Shown piece by piece: positions 33,586 to 42,687 of a DNA stretch of 64,000 nucleotides (position 1 is its first letter; every line of letters starts with the position of its first letter). The stretch is from NCBI GenBank assembly GCA_015258065.1, contig JABZIZ010000011.1, positions 30,596 to 94,595 of the forward strand. Direction: 5' to 3'. This DNA is from Lachnospiraceae bacterium. Its GTDB lineage: Bacteria; Bacillota; Clostridia; Lachnospirales; Lachnospiraceae. A program made the position numbers and the translations under genes. Under the pieces are notes generated by a model. The model worked only from the letters and a program-made list of their open reading frames with translations, was not told the origin of the DNA and made no database searches.

Positions 33586-34902
33586 ATGATTCTATTTGAA
33601 CTTCGCGGAAATGAATATATGCATGACTGTCCGCTTTTGTTAAAGAGCGGAAGCCTTTTTGAAGCGGGCGGTACCCGGCATAAATACGTCGTTCTGGTCT
33701 TTCGCAATCTCTCGATGAAAAAGGTGATTTCCGCGGAGGTGGAGCTCTATGCCTTCGACTCGGGAAAAATACAGGTGGGAGGCGCAACCACCCATCATTA
33801 CGCGGGGGAGACCGTCGGCGAAGGAGAGGAATTCGGAGAGAATGAGGAGATCAGGCTCTCATACGACAGAACGGCAATGTTTGTTCCGCTCCTCGTAAAC
33901 GTCACCTTTGAAGACGGTTCCATGTGGAAAAATGCGAACCATACGCTGTTTCGACCGCTTCCAAGACAGGAAGAGGCAGCCGGTATCTTTCCTCTGCCGG
34001 AGCTGATGAAGCAGTATCAGATCGAAATCAACGAAGAGGCGGTTTATCTGCCCAGGCAGATTGGAGATCTGTGGCTGTGTGCTTGTGGAGAAATCAATAC
34101 GGAGGAGAGCTGTCGCAGATGCCATGCCACGCATGAGCAGGTTTTTCGTGCCACCGATATGGATTATTTCAAAAAGAGGCTGCAGGAGCGCCTGCAAACC
34201 GAGGCACTGCAGCAGAAATTGCAGGAGAAAAAAAGAAGGCGTAGGCCTTTTCTGATTCTTCTCGCCCTGATTGTGGTTCTGCTGGCGCTTCTTTCGGTTT
34301 TCCTCCTGGGAAAAGCAGGTAAGTCCGGAGCCCGAAGAGAAGAAACGGATTCGGGCGCAGGGAGAAGTAAGGTCGCCTCCGCGGACGCATCCGTTTCTTC
34401 CGGTGCAATCGCCTCGGCGAACGCATCCCTTTCTTCCGGTGCAGCTGACTCTTCGGACGCATCCGATTCTTCTCGTGCAGCTACGGGGGGGGAGGAATCC
34501 ACTTCTGCGAGTGCAGCTGCCGGAGGGGAAGCTTCTTCCCGTGCAGCTGCCTCCGTACGGTCGAAGGAAGAAACCGCCTCTGCGGGAGCAAGCCTTCAGA
34601 AGAGCGGGCAGGAATCGTCCGGGGCGTCTACAGCGGTAGTAGCAGGGACGGCAGCGCACAGAATCTTTGACGGTAGTTACACCTTTCAGGTAAGTGACGG
34701 CAGCAGAGTAACGATGAAAGTCGTCTGGACCAAGGGAAAGGAAAATCCGACGGTGTCGGTTTCCGATGACAAGGGAATGCGCAGTCTGACTCTTTTACAG
34801 ATGGATGATTCGGAATTGCGCGCAGAAGACAGGAAAAACGGACGCACCTATTCCATTCACTATCATGATGGAAGTTATCTTTTTCACCGGGTTGGATATT
34901 AA
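33586..34902 (+). CDS. Zinc-ribbon membrane protein with Ser/Ala-rich outside linker
   Basis: 438 aa. A cytoplasmic beta-rich N-terminal domain (about 1-150; VVLVFRNLSMKKVISAEVELYAFD) is followed by a zinc ribbon LWLCACGEINTEESCRRCHATHE, a coiled coil, a transmembrane helix (PFLILLALIVVLLALLSVFLL, about 224-244), a Ser/Ala/Glu repeat region of about 120 residues, and a small C-terminal beta domain (FDGSYTFQVSDGSRVTMKVVWT). ATG with GGGAG upstream. It resembles the inside-ribbon, outside-domain design of the 196-1800 protein. Function unknown; it lies 39 bp before a GT-C-like gene. Confidence 0.78.
   Translation: MILFELRGNEYMHDCPLLLKSGSLFEAGGTRHKYVVLVFRNLSMKKVISAEVELYAFDSGKIQVGGATTHHYAGETVGEGEEFGENEEIRLSYDRTAMFVPLLVNVTFEDGSMWKNANHTLFRPLPRQEEAAGIFPLPELMKQYQIEINEEAVYLPRQIGDLWLCACGEINTEESCRRCHATHEQVFRATDMDYFKKRLQERLQTEALQQKLQEKKRRRRPFLILLALIVVLLALLSVFLLGKAGKSGARREETDSGAGRSKVASADASVSSGAIASANASLSSGAADSSDASDSSRAATGGEESTSASAAAGGEASSRAAASVRSKEETASAGASLQKSGQESSGASTAVVAGTAAHRIFDGSYTFQVSDGSRVTMKVVWTKGKENPTVSVSDDKGMRSLTLLQMDDSELRAEDRKNGRTYSIHYHDGSYLFHRVGY
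34375..34482 (+). repeat. In-frame 36-bp repeat, three copies
   Basis: Units at 34375-34410, 34411-34446 and 34447-34482 share GACGCATCC and TCTTCCGGTGCA cores and encode 12-residue Ser/Ala-rich repeats (ASADASVSSGAI type). Confidence 0.85.
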
Positions 34903-34941
34903 GGATGAAGCACAGATGACGCATAGGGCCGGGTACGGGAC

Positions 34942-36597
34942 ATGAAGAAACAGACGGTACAGCGTGTTTTACTCCTGCTTTTGCTTGTACTGCAGATTGC
35001 GGTTGGACTTCTGTTTGCGCAAAGGAAGCAAGGGTATCATGAAGATGAAATGTATACCTATTATTCGACAAACGGAACCAACGGTCTTTTTTTGCCGGAC
35101 AGAGAATGGCAGAACAGTAAGGAGATCCTCAAAGAGTTCGTTGTGCTGCCGGGAGAGAATTTTGATTATGCGCGGATTAAAGAGGTGCAGTCATGGGATG
35201 TGCATCCTCCGCTCTATTATTTCCTCTTTCATACGGTCTGTGATTTCTTTCCGGGAAGGTTCAGCAAGTGGCCGGGGATCTTCACGAACCTGATTGCCAT
35301 GGTGCTATGTTTCCTGCTGATGGAACGCCTTCTGAAAACGCTGGGACGGCCTTTTGTGGTGCGTTTCCTCGTTCTGGCGCTGATTGGGCTGAATCCGATG
35401 ACGATCTCGGCCCTGGTCTTCTTCCGGATGTATTTCTGGCTGACGGTCTTTGTACTTGCCTGTGCAAACCTGCATGTAGAAAAGACGCTCCAACTGATGG
35501 AGGAGAGGGCGGAATTCGGAAAAGAATCGTTTTTGCGCTTCTTGCTCCCTCTGATGATCGTATCCTACCTTGGATTCCTGACCCAGTATTTTTACCTGAT
35601 CTTCTTTGTGCTGATCGGGGCGGCTTTTTCGGTTGTCTTGTTGCAAAAAAAAGGATGGCGGGCCGTTCTTCTTTATGTCTTCTGTTGTGCCTCCTCTCTT
35701 CTGCTAGCCGTGCTGTCCTACCCTGCGTCCGCTGCGCATATTTTCAGGGGATATCGGGGAAAAGAAGCGGCGCAGTCGGCTGTGAACGGAGAAAATCTAT
35801 GGGAGCGGTTCTCCTTTTTTGCCGGATTGCTCAACGATTTCGTCTTTGGTGGCGGGCTGTTTATCCTGCTTGCGCTCTGCGTGGCGGGAGGAGCTCTGCT
35901 GTTGTGGATGAGGCATTTTCGTCTTCCGGCAACAGAAGAGAAGACGATCAGCGGAAGAAGGGGCTTGAGAGTCGCTTACGGGGTTCTGCTTTTTGGAACC
36001 GTCGGATACTTTCTGGTGGTTTCCAAGGTGGCGCTGCTGGCCTATGCCCCGTCGAACCGGTACGAGATGCCGGGGTATCCCCTTCTTTTGGCACTTGTGA
36101 TTCTGTTGACCGATGATCTGCTTCGAAGCTTGCTGCAGGAGATCGGCAGGAGAGTGGCTATCCCGGGGGAGAATAGACCGGAAGAAAAGATTGCCGCTGT
36201 TCTATGCGCCGTTCTCTTTCTGGGGCTGACCTGCAAGGGACTTTTTGTGGATCACCGCGTGCTGTTCCTCTATCCTGAAAACGCGGCGCGTCTTGCCTAT
36301 GCCAGAACGCACAGGGAGGATACCGCCATTCTTCTCATGAATCCGGCGGTTTCTTATCGGGTCTGGCATTATGAAGATATTTTTATGCATTATCCAAGAC
36401 TCTATTTTGCAGATACAGCAAACACGTCTGATTTTACGGACCCGGCGATTTGCAATGCAAAGGCGCTGGATGTCTATGTCACCGATCCCAGAAATCAGAA
36501 AGAACTGTTGCAGATGATTCTGAGAGTCAATCCCCATGTGTCCGGCTATCAGGAAATCTATACGGCAGATACTCTGCGACTCTATCACTTTGAATAA
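34942..36597 (+). CDS. GT-C-type membrane glycosyltransferase-like protein
   Basis: 551 aa with about 11-12 membrane helices. The first outside loop has an acidic motif, YHEDEMYTYY, in the place of the DE catalytic motif of GT39/GT83-like enzymes, and later SWDVHPPLYYFLFH, the W-D-x-HPP-x-Y signature common to PMT_2/ArnT-like proteins. C-terminal soluble part of about 110 residues. It probably moves a sugar from a lipid carrier outside the membrane. Substrate unknown. It lies just after the zinc-ribbon membrane protein. Confidence 0.85.
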   Translation: MKKQTVQRVLLLLLLVLQIAVGLLFAQRKQGYHEDEMYTYYSTNGTNGLFLPDREWQNSKEILKEFVVLPGENFDYARIKEVQSWDVHPPLYYFLFHTVCDFFPGRFSKWPGIFTNLIAMVLCFLLMERLLKTLGRPFVVRFLVLALIGLNPMTISALVFFRMYFWLTVFVLACANLHVEKTLQLMEERAEFGKESFLRFLLPLMIVSYLGFLTQYFYLIFFVLIGAAFSVVLLQKKGWRAVLLYVFCCASSLLLAVLSYPASAAHIFRGYRGKEAAQSAVNGENLWERFSFFAGLLNDFVFGGGLFILLALCVAGGALLLWMRHFRLPATEEKTISGRRGLRVAYGVLLFGTVGYFLVVSKVALLAYAPSNRYEMPGYPLLLALVILLTDDLLRSLLQEIGRRVAIPGENRPEEKIAAVLCAVLFLGLTCKGLFVDHRVLFLYPENAARLAYARTHREDTAILLMNPAVSYRVWHYEDIFMHYPRLYFADTANTSDFTDPAICNAKALDVYVTDPRNQKELLQMILRVNPHVSGYQEIYTADTLRLYHFE

Positions 36598-36642
36598 GAT
36601 CAGGAGATTGTTTCAATTACCTTTTTAGAAAGGAGGAACGGT

Positions 36643-36876
36643 ATGGGAATGAATCCGGCGGATATGATGCGCCTGATGGGAGAATTTTCACGCTTTCAGA
36701 AGGCGCATCCGAAGGTGGTTGCTTTTTTTACACAGTATATCGCAGGAGGCTTGTCGGAGGGATCTGTCATTGAAATATCCGTGCAGAAGCCGGGGGAAGA
36801 GAAGGTGACCTGCAATATGAAGGTCCTGCCGGAGGATGTACAGATGGCAAAGACGTTAAAAGAGATGAAGAGTTGA
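36643..36876 (+). CDS. Small conserved protein, 77 aa, unknown
   Basis: Very strong ribosome site (AAAGGAGG) 6-7 bp before ATG 36643. An N-terminal helix (PADMMRLMGEFSRFQKAHP) is followed by a strand-rich part (SVIEISVQKPGEEKVTCNMKV) and a short helix. No signal peptide. It is 45 bp after the GT-C gene and ends before a clear terminator, so it is the last gene of that operon. No known family recognised. Confidence 0.7.
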   Translation: MGMNPADMMRLMGEFSRFQKAHPKVVAFFTQYIAGGLSEGSVIEISVQKPGEEKVTCNMKVLPEDVQMAKTLKEMKS

Positions 36877-36916
36877 GGTAAGAGACGGCGAAAGTGCGGG
36901 GGAGTTTTTTCACCAT

Positions 36917-36948
36917 AAAAACAGGAGGTGCGGAACCCTCCTGTTTTT
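36917..36948 (+). terminator. Rho-independent terminator
   Basis: A 12-bp stem (AAAAACAGGAGG at 36917-36928 with 36937-36948) ending in TTTTT. It closes the operon of 33586-36876. Confidence 0.88.
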
Positions 36949-37076
36949 CGTGTGACGAGCGGGTGCTACTCGATTGTCCCCTGTGCCGGACGGCGCACGT
37001 TTCGATCGAATTCTACCCGGTTTCCCCCGCGTCCGGTGGTGTAGCGTTTTGCCTCCGGGGGGAATGCAATTTTTTT

Positions 37077-38654
37077 TTATTTGGCGCCGGACTTGGTGTA
37101 AGCATCCTTCTGGATTTCCAGGAATTTGTCAAGACCCATGGACTGTAATTGTTTGTTGTAGGCATCCCAGCCCTTGTCCACGCCGCCCTTGGTTACCCAA
37201 TCGGCCTGTGAGGAATCCACGTAGTTGCTGATGTCGGTGTAAAGGGTAGCAAGGTTCTGCAGCTGCTCCTGTGTATAGGAAACATTCGGGAAAGCAGGTT
37301 TTGCATATTGAACGAAGTCCTTGTCCACCGCGAGCTTGGAAGCATCGCCGTTTTCCGATTCGTATTTGACCTTGCTGTTGAAATCTTCGCCCACGTACTT
37401 CGGACCGAAATCGCGGAGGGAATTGACCCAGGCAAAGGTATCGGCAGAGGAATCGTCATCGGGCTTCAGCACTTCGTAGGTTCCGTCGCTGTTCTTCTTG
37501 ACCGCTTTATCGAAACCGCCGTAGTAGTTCTGGATGGAAGCGTCTTCGGTATAGAAGCCGTCGATCCATTTTAACAGCGCATCGGGATCCTTGCATTTGT
37601 TGGTGACGAGGAATTCATAGCGGCTGTAGTTGTAATGCTGCGGATCGGAGGCCACATACTGCTTTCCGTCCGGTCCCTTCAGTGCCGGAAGCGGTACATA
37701 TTGATCGGCATTGGCACCGAAGGTGGAGTCGGTGGTCCAACCGGCAGCAGAGCCGATCACGGGGGTCTTGCTCATCAGCTTGGAATCCCGCATGGAGTCG
37801 TCCTCGGTGAAGATTTCGGGATCGATCAGACCTGCCTCGTATGCCTTGTGCATGGCTTCGATTCCCTGCTTGTAAGAATCGGTGACCGGCAGGAAGACAG
37901 GCGCATTGTCCTTGATGGCCATTGCATAGGTGCCGTCTGCTCCAATGTTGGTGCCGAAGGGAAGGGCAAAGAAGTAGAAGGGATCTGCATAGCCCTTGCC
38001 ATAAGGGATTTCATCGTTCGGATCGCCGTTTCCATTGGCATCCTTCTCTTTAAATGCTTTCAGGACATTCAGATACTCGTCAAAGGTGGTCGGCATGGAA
38101 AGCCCCAGGTTGTCCAGCCACTTCTTGTTGATGAAAACCTGATTGCCGACGACGGGACGGCAGGGACGTTTTGCGGGCAGACCGTAGATATGTCCGTCTG
38201 CGGAGGTCGCCAGATTCTTCATGACCGGGTCGGAATCCAGAATCTTCTTGAGGTTCGGCATGTCCTTTTCGACATAATCATCCAGGACAAGGAAGGAAGC
38301 CTTGTTCTGTTCGATATCAGATTCCGAAAGCGCATTGGAGCCAAGGAAGGCATCGGGAAGATCGCTTCCTGCCAGTGTCACCGCCTTTTTATCTCCCCAG
38401 TCGGAATTCAGGATGGTTTCCCAATCAATCTGGATACCGTCTTCTTTTGCAGATTGATCCGGGAAGCCTTCGTGATACTTCTCCCCCCAGTCCGCCCAGC
38501 GAACGGTGGCAATTTTGAACGTGGGTGTGGAAGAGGCGCTTGTGCTTCCTCCAGTGGATGACTGCTCCGCGGCATTTTGGGAACCGCACCCGGCGAGCAT
38601 TCCGCCGGTCAGAAGAGCCGTCAGGAAAAGAGTCAAAAGCTGTTTCTTTTTCAT
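37077..38654 (-). CDS. Sugar-binding lipoprotein of an LplABC-type ABC importer
   Basis: 525 aa from ATG 38654, preceded by AAAGGAGG. Lipoprotein signal MKKKQLLTLFLTALLTGG then MLAGC with Cys23 lipidated, then a Ser/Thr linker and a large family 1-like binding protein with repeated DANGNGDPNDEIPYGKG, a pattern common to LplA/LipO-type proteins of Firmicutes. It probably binds an oligosaccharide or plant/host glycan fragment. It is the last gene of permease-permease-binding protein order on the minus strand; the YesM/YesN-like pair diverges from this operon and is the likely regulator. Confidence 0.9.
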   Translation of the reverse strand: MKKKQLLTLFLTALLTGGMLAGCGSQNAAEQSSTGGSTSASSTPTFKIATVRWADWGEKYHEGFPDQSAKEDGIQIDWETILNSDWGDKKAVTLAGSDLPDAFLGSNALSESDIEQNKASFLVLDDYVEKDMPNLKKILDSDPVMKNLATSADGHIYGLPAKRPCRPVVGNQVFINKKWLDNLGLSMPTTFDEYLNVLKAFKEKDANGNGDPNDEIPYGKGYADPFYFFALPFGTNIGADGTYAMAIKDNAPVFLPVTDSYKQGIEAMHKAYEAGLIDPEIFTEDDSMRDSKLMSKTPVIGSAAGWTTDSTFGANADQYVPLPALKGPDGKQYVASDPQHYNYSRYEFLVTNKCKDPDALLKWIDGFYTEDASIQNYYGGFDKAVKKNSDGTYEVLKPDDDSSADTFAWVNSLRDFGPKYVGEDFNSKVKYESENGDASKLAVDKDFVQYAKPAFPNVSYTQEQLQNLATLYTDISNYVDSSQADWVTKGGVDKGWDAYNKQLQSMGLDKFLEIQKDAYTKSGAK

Positions 38655-38695
38655 GTGTTTCCTCCTTTTCTTACATCTGTTGCTATATCTACCCC

Positions 38696-39634
38696 TCACT
38701 CCTTGACCGCACCCAGCATGACGCCCTGGTTGAAGTATTTTTGAAGGAAGGGATAAAGACACATAATCGGCAGCGTCGAAACGACGATGGACGCGTATTT
38801 CATCATATCCGAAAGTTGTCTGAGTTCCTGCTGTGCCGTTCCGGTTGCCGCACCCAGAAGAGACTCATTGGAAATCAGGATTCTCCGGAGAAGAAGCTGC
38901 AACGGAATCAAATCATCGCTTTTCAGGTAGATCAGTGCATTCAGCCACTGGTTCCACATCCAGACGGCGGTCCACAGAGCAATGACGGCAACCACAGCCT
39001 TGGACAGCGGCAGTACAATGGTAAAGAAGTAGCGGATGGTAGAGCAGCCGTCAATCTGTGCCGCTTCGAAGAGCGACTCCGGAATGGTGGAAGTGAAAAA
39101 GGTTCTTGCCACGATAATATTGAAGGTGGAAGTGACAAAGGGCAGAATCAGCGCCCACATGGTATCGTAGAGACCGAAGGAGCGGACAACGAAATAGGTC
39201 GGAATCAGCCCGCCGGAGACAAACATCGGAATCATGTAAAAGATGCTGATGACCTTTCTCCCAAGCAGCTCCTTCCTGGAAAGCGCATAGCCGGCAGGCA
39301 GGTTTACGAGAAGCCCTACGACTGTTGCCACGGCGGAATAAAAGATGGTATTGAAATAGCTGTGCCAGATCGATCTTTGTTCAAAAAGCTTCTCATACCC
39401 TCTGAAATCCATGTGCTTCGGCCAGAGCCAGACCTTTCCCAGAGCCACATCGTTCGGGTTCGAAAAGGAAGCGATGATCACGAACCAGAGCGGGTAGAGA
39501 ACGGCGATGATCATCAAAACCGCAATCAGATAAAAAACAAGTTGGGTACCGGAAATTTCCCTGTGTTTTTTGGCATAAAACTTTTTATGAATCCCTGTTT
39601 GTGCACCCGCAAAGGATGAAGTCGATTTCTGCAT
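38696..39634 (-). CDS. ABC sugar permease, LplC/MalG type
   Basis: 312 aa with six membrane helices. The cytoplasmic EAA loop reads EAAQIDGCSTIRYFFTIVLPLSKA, which docks the ATPase. FSNPNDVALGKVWLWPKHMDFRGYEKLF after helix 1 is typical of LplC proteins. It lies 12 bp after the LplB-like gene. No ATPase gene lies nearby, so a shared ATPase elsewhere is needed. Confidence 0.93.
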   Translation of the reverse strand: MQKSTSSFAGAQTGIHKKFYAKKHREISGTQLVFYLIAVLMIIAVLYPLWFVIIASFSNPNDVALGKVWLWPKHMDFRGYEKLFEQRSIWHSYFNTIFYSAVATVVGLLVNLPAGYALSRKELLGRKVISIFYMIPMFVSGGLIPTYFVVRSFGLYDTMWALILPFVTSTFNIIVARTFFTSTIPESLFEAAQIDGCSTIRYFFTIVLPLSKAVVAVIALWTAVWMWNQWLNALIYLKSDDLIPLQLLLRRILISNESLLGAATGTAQQELRQLSDMMKYASIVVSTLPIMCLYPFLQKYFNQGVMLGAVKE

Positions 39635-39646
39635 AAGGTACCTCCT

Positions 39647-40561
39647 CTAGAAAAGCCCTGTGCCGGTCATTTTTTTGCCGATCTTGTTGATGAAGAGCAG
39701 AATCGCGACATTGACAATGGTATTAAAGAGACCGATCGCCGTAGAGAGGGAATACTGCATGCTCTGCAGGCCGATCTTGTAAACATAGGTTGAAATAATT
39801 TCGCTTGCCATGATATTCTGAACGTTCTGCAGAAGGAAAGCCTTCTCGAAGCCGATGCTGAGCAGTCCGCCGACCCGCAGGATCATGAGCGTCATGGCAG
39901 TCGGCAGGATGAGCGGCAAATCAATGAAGCGGATTTTTTGCAAAACGGTTGCTCCGTCCATGGTTGCCGCCTCATAATAGGTGGGGTCAATCGAGGAAAG
40001 CGCCGCCAGGTAAATAATCGAATCCCATCCGACATTCTGCCAGACGTCCGTCCAGACATACACATGTTTGAAGGCGGAAGCGCTGGCCATGACATTGGGA
40101 AAGTCTCTCCCGAACAGATGAAACAGGTTGGCAAAGAGTCCGGAGGAGGGAGAGAGGAAGATCAGGATCAGACCGCACATGACCATGGTGGAAATGAAGT
40201 GGGGCAGATAGGTGATCACCTGAAAAGTCTTCTTGAACAGCCCGTTTGACAGCTGGTTGCAAAGCAGAGCCAGCAGGATCGGCAGCGGAAAGGCAACCAG
40301 CAGGCTGTAAAAACTCAGAACCAGCGTGTTCCGGATGGTAGGCCAGAACTGATAACTGCGGAAAAACTGCAGGAAATTATCGAAGCCGACAAAGGGGCTG
40401 TGAAAGATGCCAAGGCTTGGAGAATAGCGCTCAAAAGCCATGACGAGCCCGCCAAGCGGCAGGTAGGAGAAACAAAAGAGCAGGACAAAGGAGGGCAGCA
40501 GAAGCAGATAGAGCGGAATACTCCGTCTGATTGCCGTTTTCGTGATCTTTTTCCCTTTCAT
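39647..40561 (-). CDS. ABC sugar permease, LplB type
   Basis: 304 aa from ATG 40561, with AAGGAGGGACC upstream; a much longer reading from 40783 has an unlikely Cys/Phe-rich N-terminus and runs into the divergent promoter region. Six membrane helices. EAA loop YYEAATMDGATVLQKIRFIDLPLILPT. The ending VNVAILLFINKIGKKMTGTGLF is characteristic of LplB-like subunits. First gene of the importer operon. Confidence 0.92.
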   Translation of the reverse strand: MKGKKITKTAIRRSIPLYLLLLPSFVLLFCFSYLPLGGLVMAFERYSPSLGIFHSPFVGFDNFLQFFRSYQFWPTIRNTLVLSFYSLLVAFPLPILLALLCNQLSNGLFKKTFQVITYLPHFISTMVMCGLILIFLSPSSGLFANLFHLFGRDFPNVMASASAFKHVYVWTDVWQNVGWDSIIYLAALSSIDPTYYEAATMDGATVLQKIRFIDLPLILPTAMTLMILRVGGLLSIGFEKAFLLQNVQNIMASEIISTYVYKIGLQSMQYSLSTAIGLFNTIVNVAILLFINKIGKKMTGTGLF

Positions 40562-40794
40562 CGCAGGTCCCTCCTTCGGTAGCTGATATTTGATGGACTT
40601 AGAATAGTGAAATTCAGGGAAAAAAAATAGTACAATTACGACGGAGCAGATGCCGCTTTCCGAAAAGGAAGGCAGCAGCCTGCAGAACAGTCGTACAAAA
40701 CGGGAAAATCCTGTCACTATCCGGTCAAAAAGACAATAGAAAGTAAGACAACAGGCAGTGGGGCAGGCGGCGATTGCAAACAAGGAGGAGCGCC

Positions 40795-42648
40795 ATGAAG
40801 GCAGGGGAAAGGAAGCATCTATGGAGAGGAAAATTACATCAGAAGCGATATTCCCTGATCCGTAATTTCAACGTGCTGATTGTTTTACTGACCGTTCTTC
40901 TTTTGATCAATCTCTTTCTGGGCATCAGTTCCATGATTTCTTTTCGCGATCATAATGAAAAGCAGATCGAAAAGATCCTGGGGGCTTACAGGCAGAAGCA
41001 GGATGAGAGGCTTGAATTTGTGCGTCATTATGTGGAATGGTCTGCCGTTCACGAGCCCCTCCTGAGAGATTTGATGAAACACACCGGAGCGGGAAAAGAG
41101 GTGCAGGACCTTCTGATCCTGCGTTCCCGCGTGAGGGATATGAAGAATGCTTATGGAGCGGGGGTGATGTTTTTTGCCTATTTGGAAGAAGAGGAAAAGT
41201 TTTATCACCTCTCCGAGGTCAAGATCCCCTATGAGGACTATCTGGAGCTGCGGAAGAGGGCGCCGCAAAAGGCAGAAAAGGAAGGGCAGAAGATGGCCTG
41301 GCAGAGAATCCGCCTGGGGCAGGATAGGAAGTCTTTTCTCTTTTACGGGGTCAGTTATCGGGGCGTTTATGTCTGCAGCCTGGTAGATGCAGAGAAACTG
41401 AGGGGGAATCTGGATGATATCCTCACCGGACGAAAGGGATATTATAGACTTCTGGATGAAGAAGGAAGGGAGTTCCTGAAGGTGGATGGAAGCGGCGGCA
41501 GTCTTTTTCCCCTTTTTTACAGGAACTATACGCTGCAGGCAGATCCCGGAGGGATGCCCTATCAGGTGCAGGTGCATGCAGATGTATACAGCGCCGCCGC
41601 CGAGCAGGAAATCAGACAGAGCCTGATTTTGCTCCTCTTATTTGTGGTGCTCTTTGTTGCGGCCAGGTATATTTATGTGACCAACAGAAGCGTTCTTCGT
41701 CCTTTGGAAAACTTTCAGATTGCCCTGAAAAATGTCAGTGCAGAGGACAGCATTCTGCACATGGAGTCTCCTCCGCTGCGGGAACTGGAGCCTGCAGATC
41801 AGCAGTTAAAAAATCTGGTGTCGCAGCTGCAGAAGATGCGGATCAGCGTTTATGAAGAAGAACTGGAGCGAAAAAAATTCGAAATTACTTTTTTGCAACA
41901 TCAGATCAGACCGCATTTTTATCTGAACTGTCTGGCGACCATCGATAGCATGGCGCAGTTGGGCGAGATAGAGGAGCTGCGAAAGATGGTTCTTTTCACC
42001 TCCCAATACATCCGTTATCTGTTTCAGGTAGACAGCAATCTGGTTCGCCTGTCATACGAACTGACGCACATCGAGGCTTATCTGGACATTCAAAACCTGC
42101 GCATGGAGGAGAACTTTGAAGTAGAGGTCAAGGCGGCGCCGGAAGCAATGGAAGCCTGTATTCCGCCGCTGTTTCTCATCAGTTTTGTGGAAAATTCCGT
42201 CAAACATGCGTCTGTATCTGCGGGAGAAAAATTGAAGATTTCGATTCACTGCAGAAGAGAAGAAGAAAGGCTGGTCGTGGATATCGCGGACTCCGGTCAG
42301 GGATTTCCCCCGGAATTCCTGAGGGAGCAGGAAGGAGAGCTTTCGCTTGCAGAGGGGAAGGGAGGAGAGCCTCTTGTCGCGGAGAGGAAAGAAGAGCCTC
42401 CGGTTGCAAAAAGGCGGGAAGAAGGGGCTGCGATCGGGGAAAAACGGGAAGAAGGATCGCAGATCAAGGAAGCGGTTTTAAAAAGAACGCATATTGGAAT
42501 TGCCAATAGCAGAAAAAGGTTGGCACTCCTTTATGGGAGGTCTTACCGCCTGGTTCTCTTGAATCTCCCCGCCCCGGCGCACGGGGCCGTCGTGCATGTG
42601 GAAATTCCCTTTGAGCAGTCGAGCGAGAAGGCGGTCGCCTTTGATTAG
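40795..42648 (+). CDS. YesM-like sensor histidine kinase
   Basis: 617 aa from ATG 40795 (AAGGAGGAG upstream). Membrane helices at about 26-47 and 274-295 flank an outside sensor domain. A linker and HisKA_5-type box follow, FLQHQIRPHFYLNCLATID (phospho-His in PHF), then an ATPase domain with the N box FVENSVKHA and VDIADSGQGFPPEF. Between the two ATP boxes sits an unusual insert of about 50 residues made of imperfect GEPLVAERKEE-like repeats (about 42340-42470), before the G box THIGIANSRKRLALLYG. It pairs with the response regulator 39 bp downstream and probably senses the sugar imported by the divergent operon. Confidence 0.92.
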   Translation: MKAGERKHLWRGKLHQKRYSLIRNFNVLIVLLTVLLLINLFLGISSMISFRDHNEKQIEKILGAYRQKQDERLEFVRHYVEWSAVHEPLLRDLMKHTGAGKEVQDLLILRSRVRDMKNAYGAGVMFFAYLEEEEKFYHLSEVKIPYEDYLELRKRAPQKAEKEGQKMAWQRIRLGQDRKSFLFYGVSYRGVYVCSLVDAEKLRGNLDDILTGRKGYYRLLDEEGREFLKVDGSGGSLFPLFYRNYTLQADPGGMPYQVQVHADVYSAAAEQEIRQSLILLLLFVVLFVAARYIYVTNRSVLRPLENFQIALKNVSAEDSILHMESPPLRELEPADQQLKNLVSQLQKMRISVYEEELERKKFEITFLQHQIRPHFYLNCLATIDSMAQLGEIEELRKMVLFTSQYIRYLFQVDSNLVRLSYELTHIEAYLDIQNLRMEENFEVEVKAAPEAMEACIPPLFLISFVENSVKHASVSAGEKLKISIHCRREEERLVVDIADSGQGFPPEFLREQEGELSLAEGKGGEPLVAERKEEPPVAKRREEGAAIGEKREEGSQIKEAVLKRTHIGIANSRKRLALLYGRSYRLVLLNLPAPAHGAVVHVEIPFEQSSEKAVAFD

Positions 42649-42687
42649 GAACAGTGTAGTAAGAGGCAGAAAGGATAGGGAGTGGGA

